This document shows, piece after piece, positions 25,981-34,276 of a DNA stretch of 64,000 nucleotides; position 1 is the stretch's first letter, and the number at the start of each line of letters is the position of its first letter. Made by a program: the position numbers and the translations under genes. This DNA comes from Pontibacter cellulosilyticus (GTDB lineage: Bacteria > Bacteroidota > Bacteroidia > Cytophagales > Hymenobacteraceae). The notes under the pieces are model-generated. The model saw only the letters and a program-made list of their open reading frames with translations. It was not told the origin of the DNA and searched no databases. Location of the stretch: assembly GCF_014306105.1 (NCBI RefSeq), contig NZ_JACRVF010000001.1, positions 248,001 through 312,000 of the forward strand, in the 5' to 3' direction.

Positions 25981-26200
25981 CAGCTGGCTTTTTTACAGGG
26001 GATGCTATCCCTGTATGTCATTTGACGTTTTTAAATGGTATACATTAGGACCCACTCATATACTCTTTGCTGATCTCTTAAGACTCGGACATATTTCAAG
26101 CTGAGCAAGACAGAATGATGTAAAACTAATTGAAAAGAAGAGAACCGCTGCTTTATAGCTACAGCTTCTTTTAGGTTATCTCTTAAGTTTTACATAAACG

Positions 26201-27580
26201 CTACTTTCCGATGCAGAACTTTGTAAAAATATTATCCAGCAAATCATCTGTTGTGATCTCACCCGTGATCTCACCTAAACTATAAAGTGCCCTGCGAATA
26301 TCGGCAGCAACAAGGTCGCCGCTTAAGCCCAGGCCAATGCCATTGAGCACATCGTCCAAGGCAGCGTTTGTTTTGTTCAGGCTGTCTACGTGGCGGAGGT
26401 TTGTTACAATTGTCTGGCTTTGTGTGTTGAGTTTCCCCAGATTTACTTTGTTAACCAAGGCCTGCTTTAAATCTTCTAAGTTGGCGCCTTCAGCGGCTGA
26501 GATTTGCACCAGGTTATCTATACTTTCAAAAGCTACCAATTTCTCAGGTGCTGCCTGGTCAATTTTGTTGGCTACGGCTACTATAGGAAGCTTTTTTGGA
26601 TTCAGCCTGTCCAGTTCGACTTGTACTTCTTCGGCTGTTACCTCGGTAATATCGAACAGGTAAATAATCAGGGAAGACTGGCTTAGCTTCTGCATGGTAC
26701 GCTCAACGCCGATGGCTTCTACCTTGTCGGTTGTTTCCCGAAGGCCGGCAGTATCAATAAAGCGGAAAGTGATACCATCGATGTTGATTTCATCTTCAAT
26801 AAAATCACGGGTAGTACCCGGCACATCCGATACAATGGCTTTTTCTTCGTTCAGCAGCTTATTGAGCAGGGTAGACTTGCCGGCATTTGGTTTGCCCACA
26901 ATTACCGTAGGCACGCCGTTCTTGATTACATTACCCAGCTCGAAAGATTTAAGTAGTTCGCGAATGATGAGCTGTATATTACCAATAAGCGTGCGCAACT
27001 GGTCCCGGTCGGCAAATTCTACATCCTCTTCACCAAAGTCCAGTTCCAGTTCTATCATAGAGGCAAAATGTACCAGTTCAGCACGCAATCTTTTGATCTC
27101 CTGAGAAAAGCCACCGCGCATTTGCTTCATAGCCACCTCATGGGAAAGCGCAGAGTCGGAGGTGATAAGGTCAGCCACCGCTTCGGCCTGGGCTAGGTCG
27201 AACTGTCCGTTCAGGAAAGCGCGTTTGGTAAACTCTCCGGCATTTGCCAGGCGTGCGCCATGCTTCAGCAACAGCTTTACAATTTGCTGCACAATATAAT
27301 CGGAACCATGGCAGGAAATCTCCACCACATTTTCTTTCGTGTAGGAGTGAGGAGCCACAAACAGTGAAACCAGCACCTCATCCACAATCTTACCCTCATC
27401 TCTTAAGGTACCAAAGTGGATTGTGTGGCTGGCTTGTTTGGTCAGGTCTTTCCCTTTAAATATATCGTTGGTAATGCTGATAGCCTCAGGCCCTGAAAGC
27501 CTGATGACAGCAATTGCACCTGTGCCTGGAGCAGTAGCTACAGCTACGATGGTATCGGTGTTGTGCAGTGGATTGATCAA
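26201..27580 (-). CDS. mnmE: tRNA modification GTPase MnmE
   Basis: A 459-residue protein. The N-terminal domain has TIVAVATAPGTGAIAVIRL and a folate-site region around EISCHGSDYIVQQIV. The GTPase domain has GKPNAGKSTL (G1), the G3 DTAGLRET and NKID (G4). The C-terminus ends FCIGK with the conserved cysteine. With MnmG it makes the 5-carboxymethylaminomethyl group on U34 of certain tRNAs. Length and ends match the family. It is monocistronic, convergent with the receiver gene. Confidence 0.96.
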   Translation of the reverse strand: MINPLHNTDTIVAVATAPGTGAIAVIRLSGPEAISITNDIFKGKDLTKQASHTIHFGTLRDEGKIVDEVLVSLFVAPHSYTKENVVEISCHGSDYIVQQIVKLLLKHGARLANAGEFTKRAFLNGQFDLAQAEAVADLITSDSALSHEVAMKQMRGGFSQEIKRLRAELVHFASMIELELDFGEEDVEFADRDQLRTLIGNIQLIIRELLKSFELGNVIKNGVPTVIVGKPNAGKSTLLNKLLNEEKAIVSDVPGTTRDFIEDEINIDGITFRFIDTAGLRETTDKVEAIGVERTMQKLSQSSLIIYLFDITEVTAEEVQVELDRLNPKKLPIVAVANKIDQAAPEKLVAFESIDNLVQISAAEGANLEDLKQALVNKVNLGKLNTQSQTIVTNLRHVDSLNKTNAALDDVLNGIGLGLSGDLVAADIRRALYSLGEITGEITTDDLLDNIFTKFCIGK

Positions 27581-27681
27581 ATCAAGTATAAATTATGCGC
27601 GGTGCAAATTTACACATTAATTGGCAGAAACAGGATTATCGGGATTGTTAAAGAGGCTAAGCAGGACTTTACCAACTGCAG

Positions 27682-28293
27682 TTACAGGGACTTCTCGTAC
27701 TCTTTAAAGTTCATCTGCTTGTGATGATTCTCCCCGAAGTAGCGCAGAATCCTGGAAAAATTTTTTGCATCCAGGTAGCCGGGAACAGGAGCCAGCATAT
27801 TCATTTTCTCGTCGAGGTACACTGTAGTTGGGTAACTCATTTGCCCTTGCAGCAACGCTACTGCCAGCTCATGCGATCTGTATTCCGGCTTGTAAGTATA
27901 CGTATGGCCGTTGAGGGTAATAGGCTGTTTTCCTTCAGCATCTAACTTTACGGCATAGAAGTGCTCGTTTACCAATGCTGCTACCTCAGGATTTGTAAAA
28001 GTGTCCTTGTCCATTTTCTTGCACCAGCCGCACCAGTCGGTGTAAACATCAATAAACACCTTGCGCGGTTCCTGCTTCATGCGTTCAGCCGCCTGCTCTA
28101 TGGTAAGCCACTTGATTTTTTCTGTGGGTTTGGCAGCTGTTTTTGTGGCTGTTGTAGTGCCCTCTGCTGTTTCAGCCGTTGCTGCAGTTGTTGCCGTGGT
28201 ACTGTTTGCTGTGGTTGTTGGAGGCGTGCCTTTAGCGCATGATGCAAGTATAACCAAGGCAAGTATAGGCAGTACGGATAGTTTCTTTAGCAT
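27682..28293 (-). CDS. Thioredoxin-family lipoprotein
   Basis: About 203 residues from ATG 28293; the ATG at 28323 would add 10 charged residues before the signal. The lipobox is LVILASC, followed by a Thr/Ala-rich tether. The thioredoxin-like domain has VYTDWCGWCKKMD (CGWC active site), TFTNPEVAALVNEHF and YPTTVYLDE, the pattern of periplasmic thioredoxins that act on unfolded or oxidised proteins. It is probably anchored in the periplasm-facing membrane. It lies 52 nt downstream of the metal transporter operon on the same strand, so co-transcription is possible. Confidence 0.87.
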   Translation of the reverse strand: MLKKLSVLPILALVILASCAKGTPPTTTANSTTATTAATAETAEGTTTATKTAAKPTEKIKWLTIEQAAERMKQEPRKVFIDVYTDWCGWCKKMDKDTFTNPEVAALVNEHFYAVKLDAEGKQPITLNGHTYTYKPEYRSHELAVALLQGQMSYPTTVYLDEKMNMLAPVPGYLDAKNFSRILRYFGENHHKQMNFKEYEKSL

Positions 28294-28345
28294 AGTGGAT
28301 GTTTTATCTTTTGCTCTTAACAACGAACAGCGGGTGTAGGTTCTT

Positions 28346-29230
28346 TTATACTTGTTGCTGCACTGGCTCTACCAACTTTTTACTAATTAGTATACCACGC
28401 GACGGGGAGAATAGAAACGCAAGTATAAACTCGAAGCCAGTAACGGTGGCAATGGCCCCGGCAATAGACCCGTCTATCCAAACGGCCAGGTAGTAACCGG
28501 CAAATGCAGCCACTATTCCAAGTATAACCGACAGTACCAGCATGGTCTTGAAGTTGTCAGTAAGCAGGTAAGCAGTGGCAGGAGGTGCAACCAACAGCGC
28601 CACCACAAGTATGGCGCCCACTGATTCGAAGGAGGCAACAGTGGTAAGCGAAACAGCCGTCATGAGCAGGTAATACCACAGCGAAGTAGATACACCAATA
28701 GCTGCAGCATAACCAGGGTCAAAGGCTGTCAGGAACAGTTCTTTGTAGCCAATGATAATAAAAAGCAGAATAAGTATTGTTACTGCGCCAATTGTCCAGA
28801 CGGTGCGTGGTCCCATACTTAAGCCACCTTCCGTGATCCAGAGATCCAATGGTACATAAGCTATTTCCCCGTATAGCACGCAGTCCTGGTCCAGGTCTAC
28901 CTGCCCGGCAAATACAGAGATAAGTATAATGCCAATAGCAAAAAGCCAGGTAAAGGTTACGCCAATGGCCGCATCAGACTGTACACGGGCATACCGATGA
29001 AAAAACTCTATCAAAAAGGTGGTGAGTACTCCCAGTAAGCCTGCGCCAATAAGCATGGGTACTGAATCGCGCGAGCCGGTAAGCAGAAAGGCGATCACGA
29101 TGCCCGGTAGTACTGCATGTGAGATCGCGTCGCCTACCATGGCCATGCGCCGCAGGATCAGGTAGCAGCCCAGTAAGCTACAGCAGGTGGCTACAAGCGA
29201 TCCGGTAAGTATGATCCAAAATGCATTCAC
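28346..29230 (-). CDS. troD: Mn/Zn ABC transporter permease (TroD-like)
   Basis: A 294-residue ABC-3 family permease with eight or nine hydrophobic helices. The family patterns LLGCYLILRRMAMVGDAISH and AVLPGIV are present near the start, and GAILVVALLVAPPATAYLL later. It forms the channel of a Mn2+, Zn2+ or Fe2+ importer with the permease encoded just upstream. It is the last gene of the troABCD set, 67 nt after the first permease. Metal specificity cannot be told from the permease alone. Confidence 0.88.
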   Translation of the reverse strand: MNAFWIILTGSLVATCCSLLGCYLILRRMAMVGDAISHAVLPGIVIAFLLTGSRDSVPMLIGAGLLGVLTTFLIEFFHRYARVQSDAAIGVTFTWLFAIGIILISVFAGQVDLDQDCVLYGEIAYVPLDLWITEGGLSMGPRTVWTIGAVTILILLFIIIGYKELFLTAFDPGYAAAIGVSTSLWYYLLMTAVSLTTVASFESVGAILVVALLVAPPATAYLLTDNFKTMLVLSVILGIVAAFAGYYLAVWIDGSIAGAIATVTGFEFILAFLFSPSRGILISKKLVEPVQQQV

Positions 29231-29297
29231 GGCTTAATTATTAAATCCTTGATTGTTAACTATTGTTCACTCATTCAAAACTCTTTATCTCTCTACC

Positions 29298-30581
29298 TCA
29301 GGGAATTTGCGCACTGTGCGGGTCCAGCGCAGGGTAGTTTAGCTCCTCCAGAAGGCGCTGCTCCAGTTCCGGTGTAATAATGTGTTCTATGGTTTCTGCG
29401 TCTTCGTGCACGTGGTCCGAAGCCAGGTGCAGGTACTGTGTTAGGTATAATTCCCAAAGCCGGTGAAGCCTTACCACACGTCTTCCCCTCGTAATTCCTT
29501 CGTGTGTTAAAGCCCATCCGTTTTTGGTCTTCTCCAGGTAACCCTGCGCCTTTAGTTTGCCCAGCCCATACTTTGCTTCCTTGGCTGGTATGGCACGTTT
29601 TTGAAGCAGCTCCTGCAACGGCCTGTTAGTCGAGAAATCCTGCTTTGCCTCGCCGAGCTGGTACAAAAGCTTAAGCAGGTTTTCTTCCAGTATAAGTTTT
29701 TTATTGCGCTGCCTGCGGATGATGCGCGCGATCCAGCCTTTTCCGGGTGCCAGGGCAAATGAAAGTATGGCGATCATAGAGATGATCAGCACGATCCAGG
29801 GGCCTGTTGGCATGGCCGGAGCTGTATATGAAACATAGGCGCCTGCCACTCCGGAGAAAGCTCCCATCAGGGCGGCCAGCACCAGCATAACACCTAGCCT
29901 GTCAGTCCAGAAACGTGCGGCGGCAGCCGGGGTAATCAGCATGGCAGCCATCAACACAACACCCACCGCCTGTATGCCTACTACTACAGCAAGCACGGTA
30001 AGGGTGGTAAGTAGCAACTCGAGCCCTCTTACCGGAAAGCCGATTGTTTTTGCATAGGTTTCGTCGAAACAAAGCAGCTTAAGTTCTTTGTAGAAAATCA
30101 ATGTAGCTGCCAGCAACAGCACAGCAACTATACTGAAAGCGATCAGGTCTTCGCCAACCAGTGATGCTGCTTTACCAAACAGGAATTTGTCCAGGCCGCT
30201 TTGCGCAGCGTTGCCGGAATGCTGAATTGCTGTGAGTAAAAGTATACCAATGCCAAAGAATACCGACAGCACCAGGCCAATGGCTGTATCTTCTTTAATA
30301 CGTGAGCGTGAGGTAATAAAATCTATGGCGACAAGTGAAATCCAGCCGGTGATAAATGCTCCAATCAGCAGTATAAATGGATTCTTTGTGCCCGAAAGTA
30401 TAAATGCAAGACAAACACCCGGTAGCACAGCATGTGCCACAGCATCGCCTACCAGGGCTCTTTTGCGCAATAAGGTAAAACACCCTACCACAGCAGAGCT
30501 ACCTGCCAACAGCATAGAGCCAAGCGTTACGTAGCGCACGTTGGCATCTGCAAAGGACAGGAATTCAAAAAACTCTTTCAT
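29298..30581 (-). CDS. troC: Metal ABC permease fused to a DtxR-like DNA-binding domain (TroC-like)
   Basis: A 427-residue fusion. Residues 1-285 are an ABC-3 permease (LRKRALVGDAVAHAVLPG, VGVVLMAAMLITPAAAARF). Residues 300-427 resemble a DtxR/MntR winged helix and dimer region: YGLGKLKAQGYLEKTKNGWA, EGITRGRRVVRLHRLWELYL, then a VHEDAETIEH metal-site-like segment. Such permease-regulator fusions are known in this transporter family. The tail may sense intracellular metal and gate transport rather than bind DNA. It is 103 nt from the ATPase gene, in the same operon. Confidence 0.9.
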   Translation of the reverse strand: MKEFFEFLSFADANVRYVTLGSMLLAGSSAVVGCFTLLRKRALVGDAVAHAVLPGVCLAFILSGTKNPFILLIGAFITGWISLVAIDFITSRSRIKEDTAIGLVLSVFFGIGILLLTAIQHSGNAAQSGLDKFLFGKAASLVGEDLIAFSIVAVLLLAATLIFYKELKLLCFDETYAKTIGFPVRGLELLLTTLTVLAVVVGIQAVGVVLMAAMLITPAAAARFWTDRLGVMLVLAALMGAFSGVAGAYVSYTAPAMPTGPWIVLIISMIAILSFALAPGKGWIARIIRRQRNKKLILEENLLKLLYQLGEAKQDFSTNRPLQELLQKRAIPAKEAKYGLGKLKAQGYLEKTKNGWALTHEGITRGRRVVRLHRLWELYLTQYLHLASDHVHEDAETIEHIITPELEQRLLEELNYPALDPHSAQIP

Positions 30582-30684
30582 GGTGTAACGGATGGTTGCT
30601 ATTTGCTTAGATCAGGATTTGCAGATTTTAAGAAGATAAACAGGATTGAATTTTATACTTATTAGCTCTCCGCACCTGGCTCTC

Positions 30685-31494
30685 TTAACTTTTGACTCTT
30701 TTAACTTTTGTTTCTCTGGACGGAAACTCCTGTTTGCGAAGCAGGTCGCCGACTTTGCTCAGCACGGTTAGCTTACCGCCATAGGTTTGCTCCAGCAGTT
30801 CCTGTGTCAGTACTTTTTCGGTAGGGCCGGAGGCAACAAGGCGCATGTTCAGTAGTACCACCCAGTCAAAGTAATCGGCTGCTGACTGCAAGTCGTGATG
30901 CACGACTATAACTGTTTTACCCTGGTCGCGCATGGTGCGCAGCAGTTCTATAATGGCTGTTTCAGTGGCAATGTCTACACCGGCGAAGGGCTCATCCATA
31001 AAGTATAAATCAGCGTTCTGCGCCAGCGCTCTTGCCAGGAACACCCGCTGCTGCTGGCCCCCTGAAAGCTGCGATATCTGGCGGTCTGCGTAGGCTTGCA
31101 TGCCCACTTTTGTTAATGCCTGCATGGCAGCGTCTTTGTCGGCCTGCCGTGGTCTTTTGAAAAGACCCATGTTGCCGTAGCGGCCCATCAGCACCACATC
31201 AAACACAGAGGCCGGGAAATCCCAGTCCACGGACTCGCGCTGTGGCACATAGCTGATGCGTTTGCGCACATCCTTAATCTGCTTATCGAATAGGCGCACA
31301 TAGCCACTGCCGGATGGCAGCAAATCCATCATCGCTTTTATTAATGTGGACTTTCCCGCTCCGTTTGGCCCGATTACACCTACCAGTGCCCCGGCAGGTA
31401 TGGTTAGGTCTACTCCCCACAGCACAGGCTTCCGGTCATAACTTACCGTCAGGTCGTGCACTTCTACTACCGGGTTTTCTACTTGCAGTATCAT
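30685..31494 (-). CDS. troB: Metal ABC transporter ATPase (TroB/MntB-like)
   Basis: A 269-residue ATPase. Walker A is GPNGAGKSTL, the signature is LSGGQQQRVFLARAL, and Walker B is LYFMDEPFAGVD with the switch histidine in VIVVHHDL. The long family-specific C-terminal tail of Mn/Zn ABC ATPases is present. It powers import of the metal delivered by TroA. It lies 3 nt after the troA stop, indicating co-translation. Confidence 0.92.
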   Translation of the reverse strand: MILQVENPVVEVHDLTVSYDRKPVLWGVDLTIPAGALVGVIGPNGAGKSTLIKAMMDLLPSGSGYVRLFDKQIKDVRKRISYVPQRESVDWDFPASVFDVVLMGRYGNMGLFKRPRQADKDAAMQALTKVGMQAYADRQISQLSGGQQQRVFLARALAQNADLYFMDEPFAGVDIATETAIIELLRTMRDQGKTVIVVHHDLQSAADYFDWVVLLNMRLVASGPTEKVLTQELLEQTYGGKLTVLSKVGDLLRKQEFPSRETKVKRVKS

Positions 31495-31497
31495 AAG

Positions 31498-32433
31498 CTA
31501 CTTTAAAGAAGATACAATTGTGTTCACGTTGTGGCGCACCATGCCGGCATAGGTTCCTTCCGGTGTCCCATCCTCGCCTAAGGCGTCAGAATACAGGGTG
31601 CCGCCAATCTTCACGTTATGCCCTTTTTGTTCACTGCCAATTACTACTGCCTCAATGGCTTTTGGCGATACCGACGACTCTACAAACACCGCTTTGATCT
31701 TGTTCTGAGAGATAAAGTTTACCAGCGAAGACACGTCCTGTAACCCAAACTCCGACACTGTTGAAATACCTTGCAGGCCGCGCACCTGAATATTATAGGC
31801 ATCTCCAAAATATCCGAATGCATCGTGTGCCGTGATCAAAATACGCTGTTCCGCTGGAATAGACTGGATTTCCTGTTCTACCCATTGGTGCAGTTCATCA
31901 AGTTTTTGCAGGTAAGCGGCTGTGTTCTGCTGATATACTTTAGCGTTGGCAGGGTCTTTCTGCTGTAGTTCCTGGCTCAGATGCTGTACTACTTCTTTCC
32001 AAAGCGTTACATCAAACCATACGTGCGGGTCGTGGCTGTCCTTGTATTGCGGAGACCGTTTTAACTTTTCTTCGGCTATACTTTCTGCGCCTGCAACCAC
32101 TGTTTTCTGGCGGCTTAGCTTCTCCAGCACTTCACCCATTTTACCCTCCAGGTGCAAACCATTGTAGATCACCACATCGGCGTCCGTCAGCTTTTGCAGG
32201 TCGCCTTGGGTGGCCTTGTACAGGTGCGGGTCTACACCGCTTCCCATAATGGATTCTACATCAGCTGTGCTGCCTATAATATTCTTTACGGCATCTTTTA
32301 AAATGCTGGTAGTAGTTACTACTTTCATGCGCTCACCTGCCTCCAATGCACCCTTACTCTCGGTTTGTGTGCAGGAGGTAAAGGCCAGGAGAAGCAGGCT
32401 ACCTATTAAGAGTATAAATCGGGTATATGGCAT
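31498..32433 (-). CDS. troA: Metal ABC transporter substrate-binding lipoprotein (TroA-like)
   Basis: About 311 residues from ATG 32433 (MPYTRFILLIG); the frame is open further upstream, but the earlier ATG would disrupt the signal. The lipobox is LAFTSC. Cluster A-I ligands are visible: VDPHLYKATQGD, HDPHVWFD, ITAHDAFGYFGD and a late acidic residue after VFVESSVSP. These bind Mn2+ or Zn2+ in the periplasm. No His-rich loop is present, which slightly favours Mn. The gene is 16 nt after the mntR-like regulator and 3 nt before troB. Confidence 0.9.
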   Translation of the reverse strand: MPYTRFILLIGSLLLLAFTSCTQTESKGALEAGERMKVVTTTSILKDAVKNIIGSTADVESIMGSGVDPHLYKATQGDLQKLTDADVVIYNGLHLEGKMGEVLEKLSRQKTVVAGAESIAEEKLKRSPQYKDSHDPHVWFDVTLWKEVVQHLSQELQQKDPANAKVYQQNTAAYLQKLDELHQWVEQEIQSIPAEQRILITAHDAFGYFGDAYNIQVRGLQGISTVSEFGLQDVSSLVNFISQNKIKAVFVESSVSPKAIEAVVIGSEQKGHNVKIGGTLYSDALGEDGTPEGTYAGMVRHNVNTIVSSLK

Positions 32434-32449
32434 AGGTAAGAATGTGAGG

Positions 32450-33106
32450 CTAAGCTGATAAGAAGATATTTTTAGAAACCTCGCTGGATATAAGTAAGGC
32501 TTTATCCTCGTCCAATACAATCTCAAGGGAATTGTCGTAAGGCATTTTATCCATGATGCGAATTTTAGAGCCTAGCGAGATGCCCATTTTGTCAAGGTAC
32601 TGCAGGAACAGCGGCTGCGAATCGTTTACGCCAACCACTACACCGGCATCATTCACATCCATCTCGGCAAGTAGGCGCTGTTTTTTCTGTTTCATTTCGC
32701 CGGTTTCTGATGGTATCGGGTCGCCATGCGGGTCGAACTGCGGGTGACCCAGGAATTCGTCGAGGCGTTTAGTGAGCAGGGTAGAGGAGATGTGCTCCAG
32801 TTCTTCCGCCACATCATGCACCTCATCCCAGTTAAACTTCAGTTTCTCTACCAGGAACACTTCCCAAAGCCGGTGCTTACGAATGATCTGTAAAGCGATT
32901 CGCTCACCTTCTTCAGTTAATGTCACGCCACGGTACTTCACATAGTTCACAATATTCTTTGTGCTCAGTTTGCGCAGCATGTCAGTAACGGAGGCAGCTT
33001 TGGTGTCCAGTACCTCGGCAATGGCATTCGTGTTTACCTCCTGGGTACCGTTCTCCGAAAGCTTATAAATTGCTTTTATGTAGTTCTCTTCTGTATAACT
33101 GTGCAC
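32450..33106 (-). CDS. mntR: DtxR/MntR-family metal-dependent repressor
   Basis: A 218-residue regulator. The N-terminal winged helix has YTEENYIKAIYKL and ASVTDMLRKLSTK. The dimer/metal region has HRLWEVFLVEKL and DEVHDVAEELEHI. A C-terminal FeoA/SH3-like domain spans 150-218. With metal bound, such proteins repress uptake genes. Here it heads the troABCD set, a classic autoregulated layout. The upstream fabH promoter carries a palindrome that could be its operator. Confidence 0.92.
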   Translation of the reverse strand: MHSYTEENYIKAIYKLSENGTQEVNTNAIAEVLDTKAASVTDMLRKLSTKNIVNYVKYRGVTLTEEGERIALQIIRKHRLWEVFLVEKLKFNWDEVHDVAEELEHISSTLLTKRLDEFLGHPQFDPHGDPIPSETGEMKQKKQRLLAEMDVNDAGVVVGVNDSQPLFLQYLDKMGISLGSKIRIMDKMPYDNSLEIVLDEDKALLISSEVSKNIFLSA

Positions 33107-33128
33107 GGGTGATTCATTTTGAATGTGT

Positions 33129-33187
33129 GAATGAGTGATTTTGTTAATGAAGATTTGCTATTCGCTCATTCACAAAATCACTCATTC
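33129..33187 (-). promoter_or_regulatory. Hairpin between fabH and mntR
   Basis: A perfect 16-nt inverted repeat (GAATGAGTGATTTTGT at 33129-33144 and its complement at 33172-33187) flanks a 27-nt loop in the short fabH-mntR spacer. It has no U-tract in the direction of transcription, so it is not a standard terminator. It could be an mRNA-processing or attenuation structure, or part of a dispersed repeat. Confidence 0.55.
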
Positions 33188-33197
33188 GCAATTAAAT

Positions 33198-34196
33198 TTA
33201 CCAGCGTATAAGCGCCGAAGCCCAGGTAAAGCCACTGCCAAAGGCTGCAAGACATACCAAGTCGCCTTCTTTTATACGACCTTCTTCTATTGCCTCGCTA
33301 AGTGCAATCGGAACAGAAGCTGCCGTGGTATTGCCATACTTGTGTATGTTGCTCATCACTTTTTCAGATGGCAAGCCCATTTTCTGCTGTATGTAGGAGG
33401 TAATGCGAAGGTTGGCCTGGTGCGGGATCAGCATGTCGATGTCCTCTGGTTTGTAGCCATTCTTCTGCAGGGCTTCCATGATAACCTCCGGGAAACGGGT
33501 AACAGCATGCTTGAATACCATGTTGCCGTTCATGTAAGGGAAAATGGAGCCGCTGTCGATCATCTCGTGTGTCAGGCGTTCCTTTTTATTGCTGCCCGGA
33601 TCAAGCACTGCCAGTTCCTCGGCAAACTCACCATCAGCGTGCAGGTGCGTGGATAGTATGCCTTTGTCGTTACTTTCTGATGCTGTTAATACAGCTGCAC
33701 CGGCACCGTCTCCGAAAATGACAGAAACACCACGGCCGCGGGTTGTAAAGTCCAGCCCGCTGGAGTGAATCTCAGAGCCTACCACCAATATGTTGTTGTA
33801 CATGCCGGTCTTAATAAACTGATCGGCTACAGAGAGCGCATAGATAAACCCGGAGCATTGGTTGCGTACATCCAGGGCCGGAATCTCTTTTATACCTAAC
33901 TCCCGCTGTAACAACACACCAGAGCCAGGAAAAACATAATCAGGGCTTAGTGTTGCAAAAACGATCATGTTCAGGTCCGAAGGTTCCAGCCCAGCCATTG
34001 CAAGAGCTTTGCGAGAGGCCTGTGCGGCCATATTGGCTGTCGTGTCTACTCCTTCCTGAAAGTAACGGCGCTCTACAATACCTGTACGTTCACGGATCCA
34101 CTCATCAGAGGTATCCATTAACTTTTCAAGGTCTTTGTTAGAAACCACATTCTGGGGTACGTAATGGCCTACGCCGGCTATTTTTGAGTTACGCAT
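33198..34196 (-). CDS. fabH: Beta-ketoacyl-ACP synthase III (FabH)
   Basis: A 332-residue thiolase-fold enzyme with the Cys-His-Asn triad: Cys114 in RNQCSGF, His259 in PHQANLR and Asn289 in GNTTAASVP. It condenses acetyl-CoA or branched acyl-CoA with malonyl-ACP to start fatty acid synthesis. Length and termini are normal. It has a good promoter 20-50 nt upstream and lies 91 nt before mntR on the same strand, so the metal-uptake genes may be partly transcribed from the fabH promoter. Confidence 0.95.
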   Translation of the reverse strand: MRNSKIAGVGHYVPQNVVSNKDLEKLMDTSDEWIRERTGIVERRYFQEGVDTTANMAAQASRKALAMAGLEPSDLNMIVFATLSPDYVFPGSGVLLQRELGIKEIPALDVRNQCSGFIYALSVADQFIKTGMYNNILVVGSEIHSSGLDFTTRGRGVSVIFGDGAGAAVLTASESNDKGILSTHLHADGEFAEELAVLDPGSNKKERLTHEMIDSGSIFPYMNGNMVFKHAVTRFPEVIMEALQKNGYKPEDIDMLIPHQANLRITSYIQQKMGLPSEKVMSNIHKYGNTTAASVPIALSEAIEEGRIKEGDLVCLAAFGSGFTWASALIRW

Positions 34197-34218
34197 AATG
34201 CAAGTTTGTTTAACGTTA

Positions 34219-34256
34219 CAAATATAATGTATTTTATAAATTTAGACAAGTCTAAA
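34219..34256 (-). promoter_or_regulatory. fabH promoter with overlapping palindromic operator
   Basis: On the minus strand, TTG (34249-34247), a 20-nt spacer and TATATTTG (34226-34219) match the Bacteroidota promoter consensus, about 23 nt before the fabH ATG. The -33 element lies inside the palindrome TTTAGACTTGTCTAAA (34256-34241; 7-nt perfect arms, 2-nt centre). Its shape resembles DtxR/MntR-family operators, and an MntR-type repressor is encoded downstream. The regulator link is inference. Confidence 0.6.
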
Positions 34257-34276
34257 AATAAGTTTACTGTTGTGTA

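Noticed and set aside
33107..33197. Manganese or other metal riboswitch upstream of mntR
   Set aside because: The spacer is only 91 nt and shows a simple hairpin without conserved riboswitch sequence.
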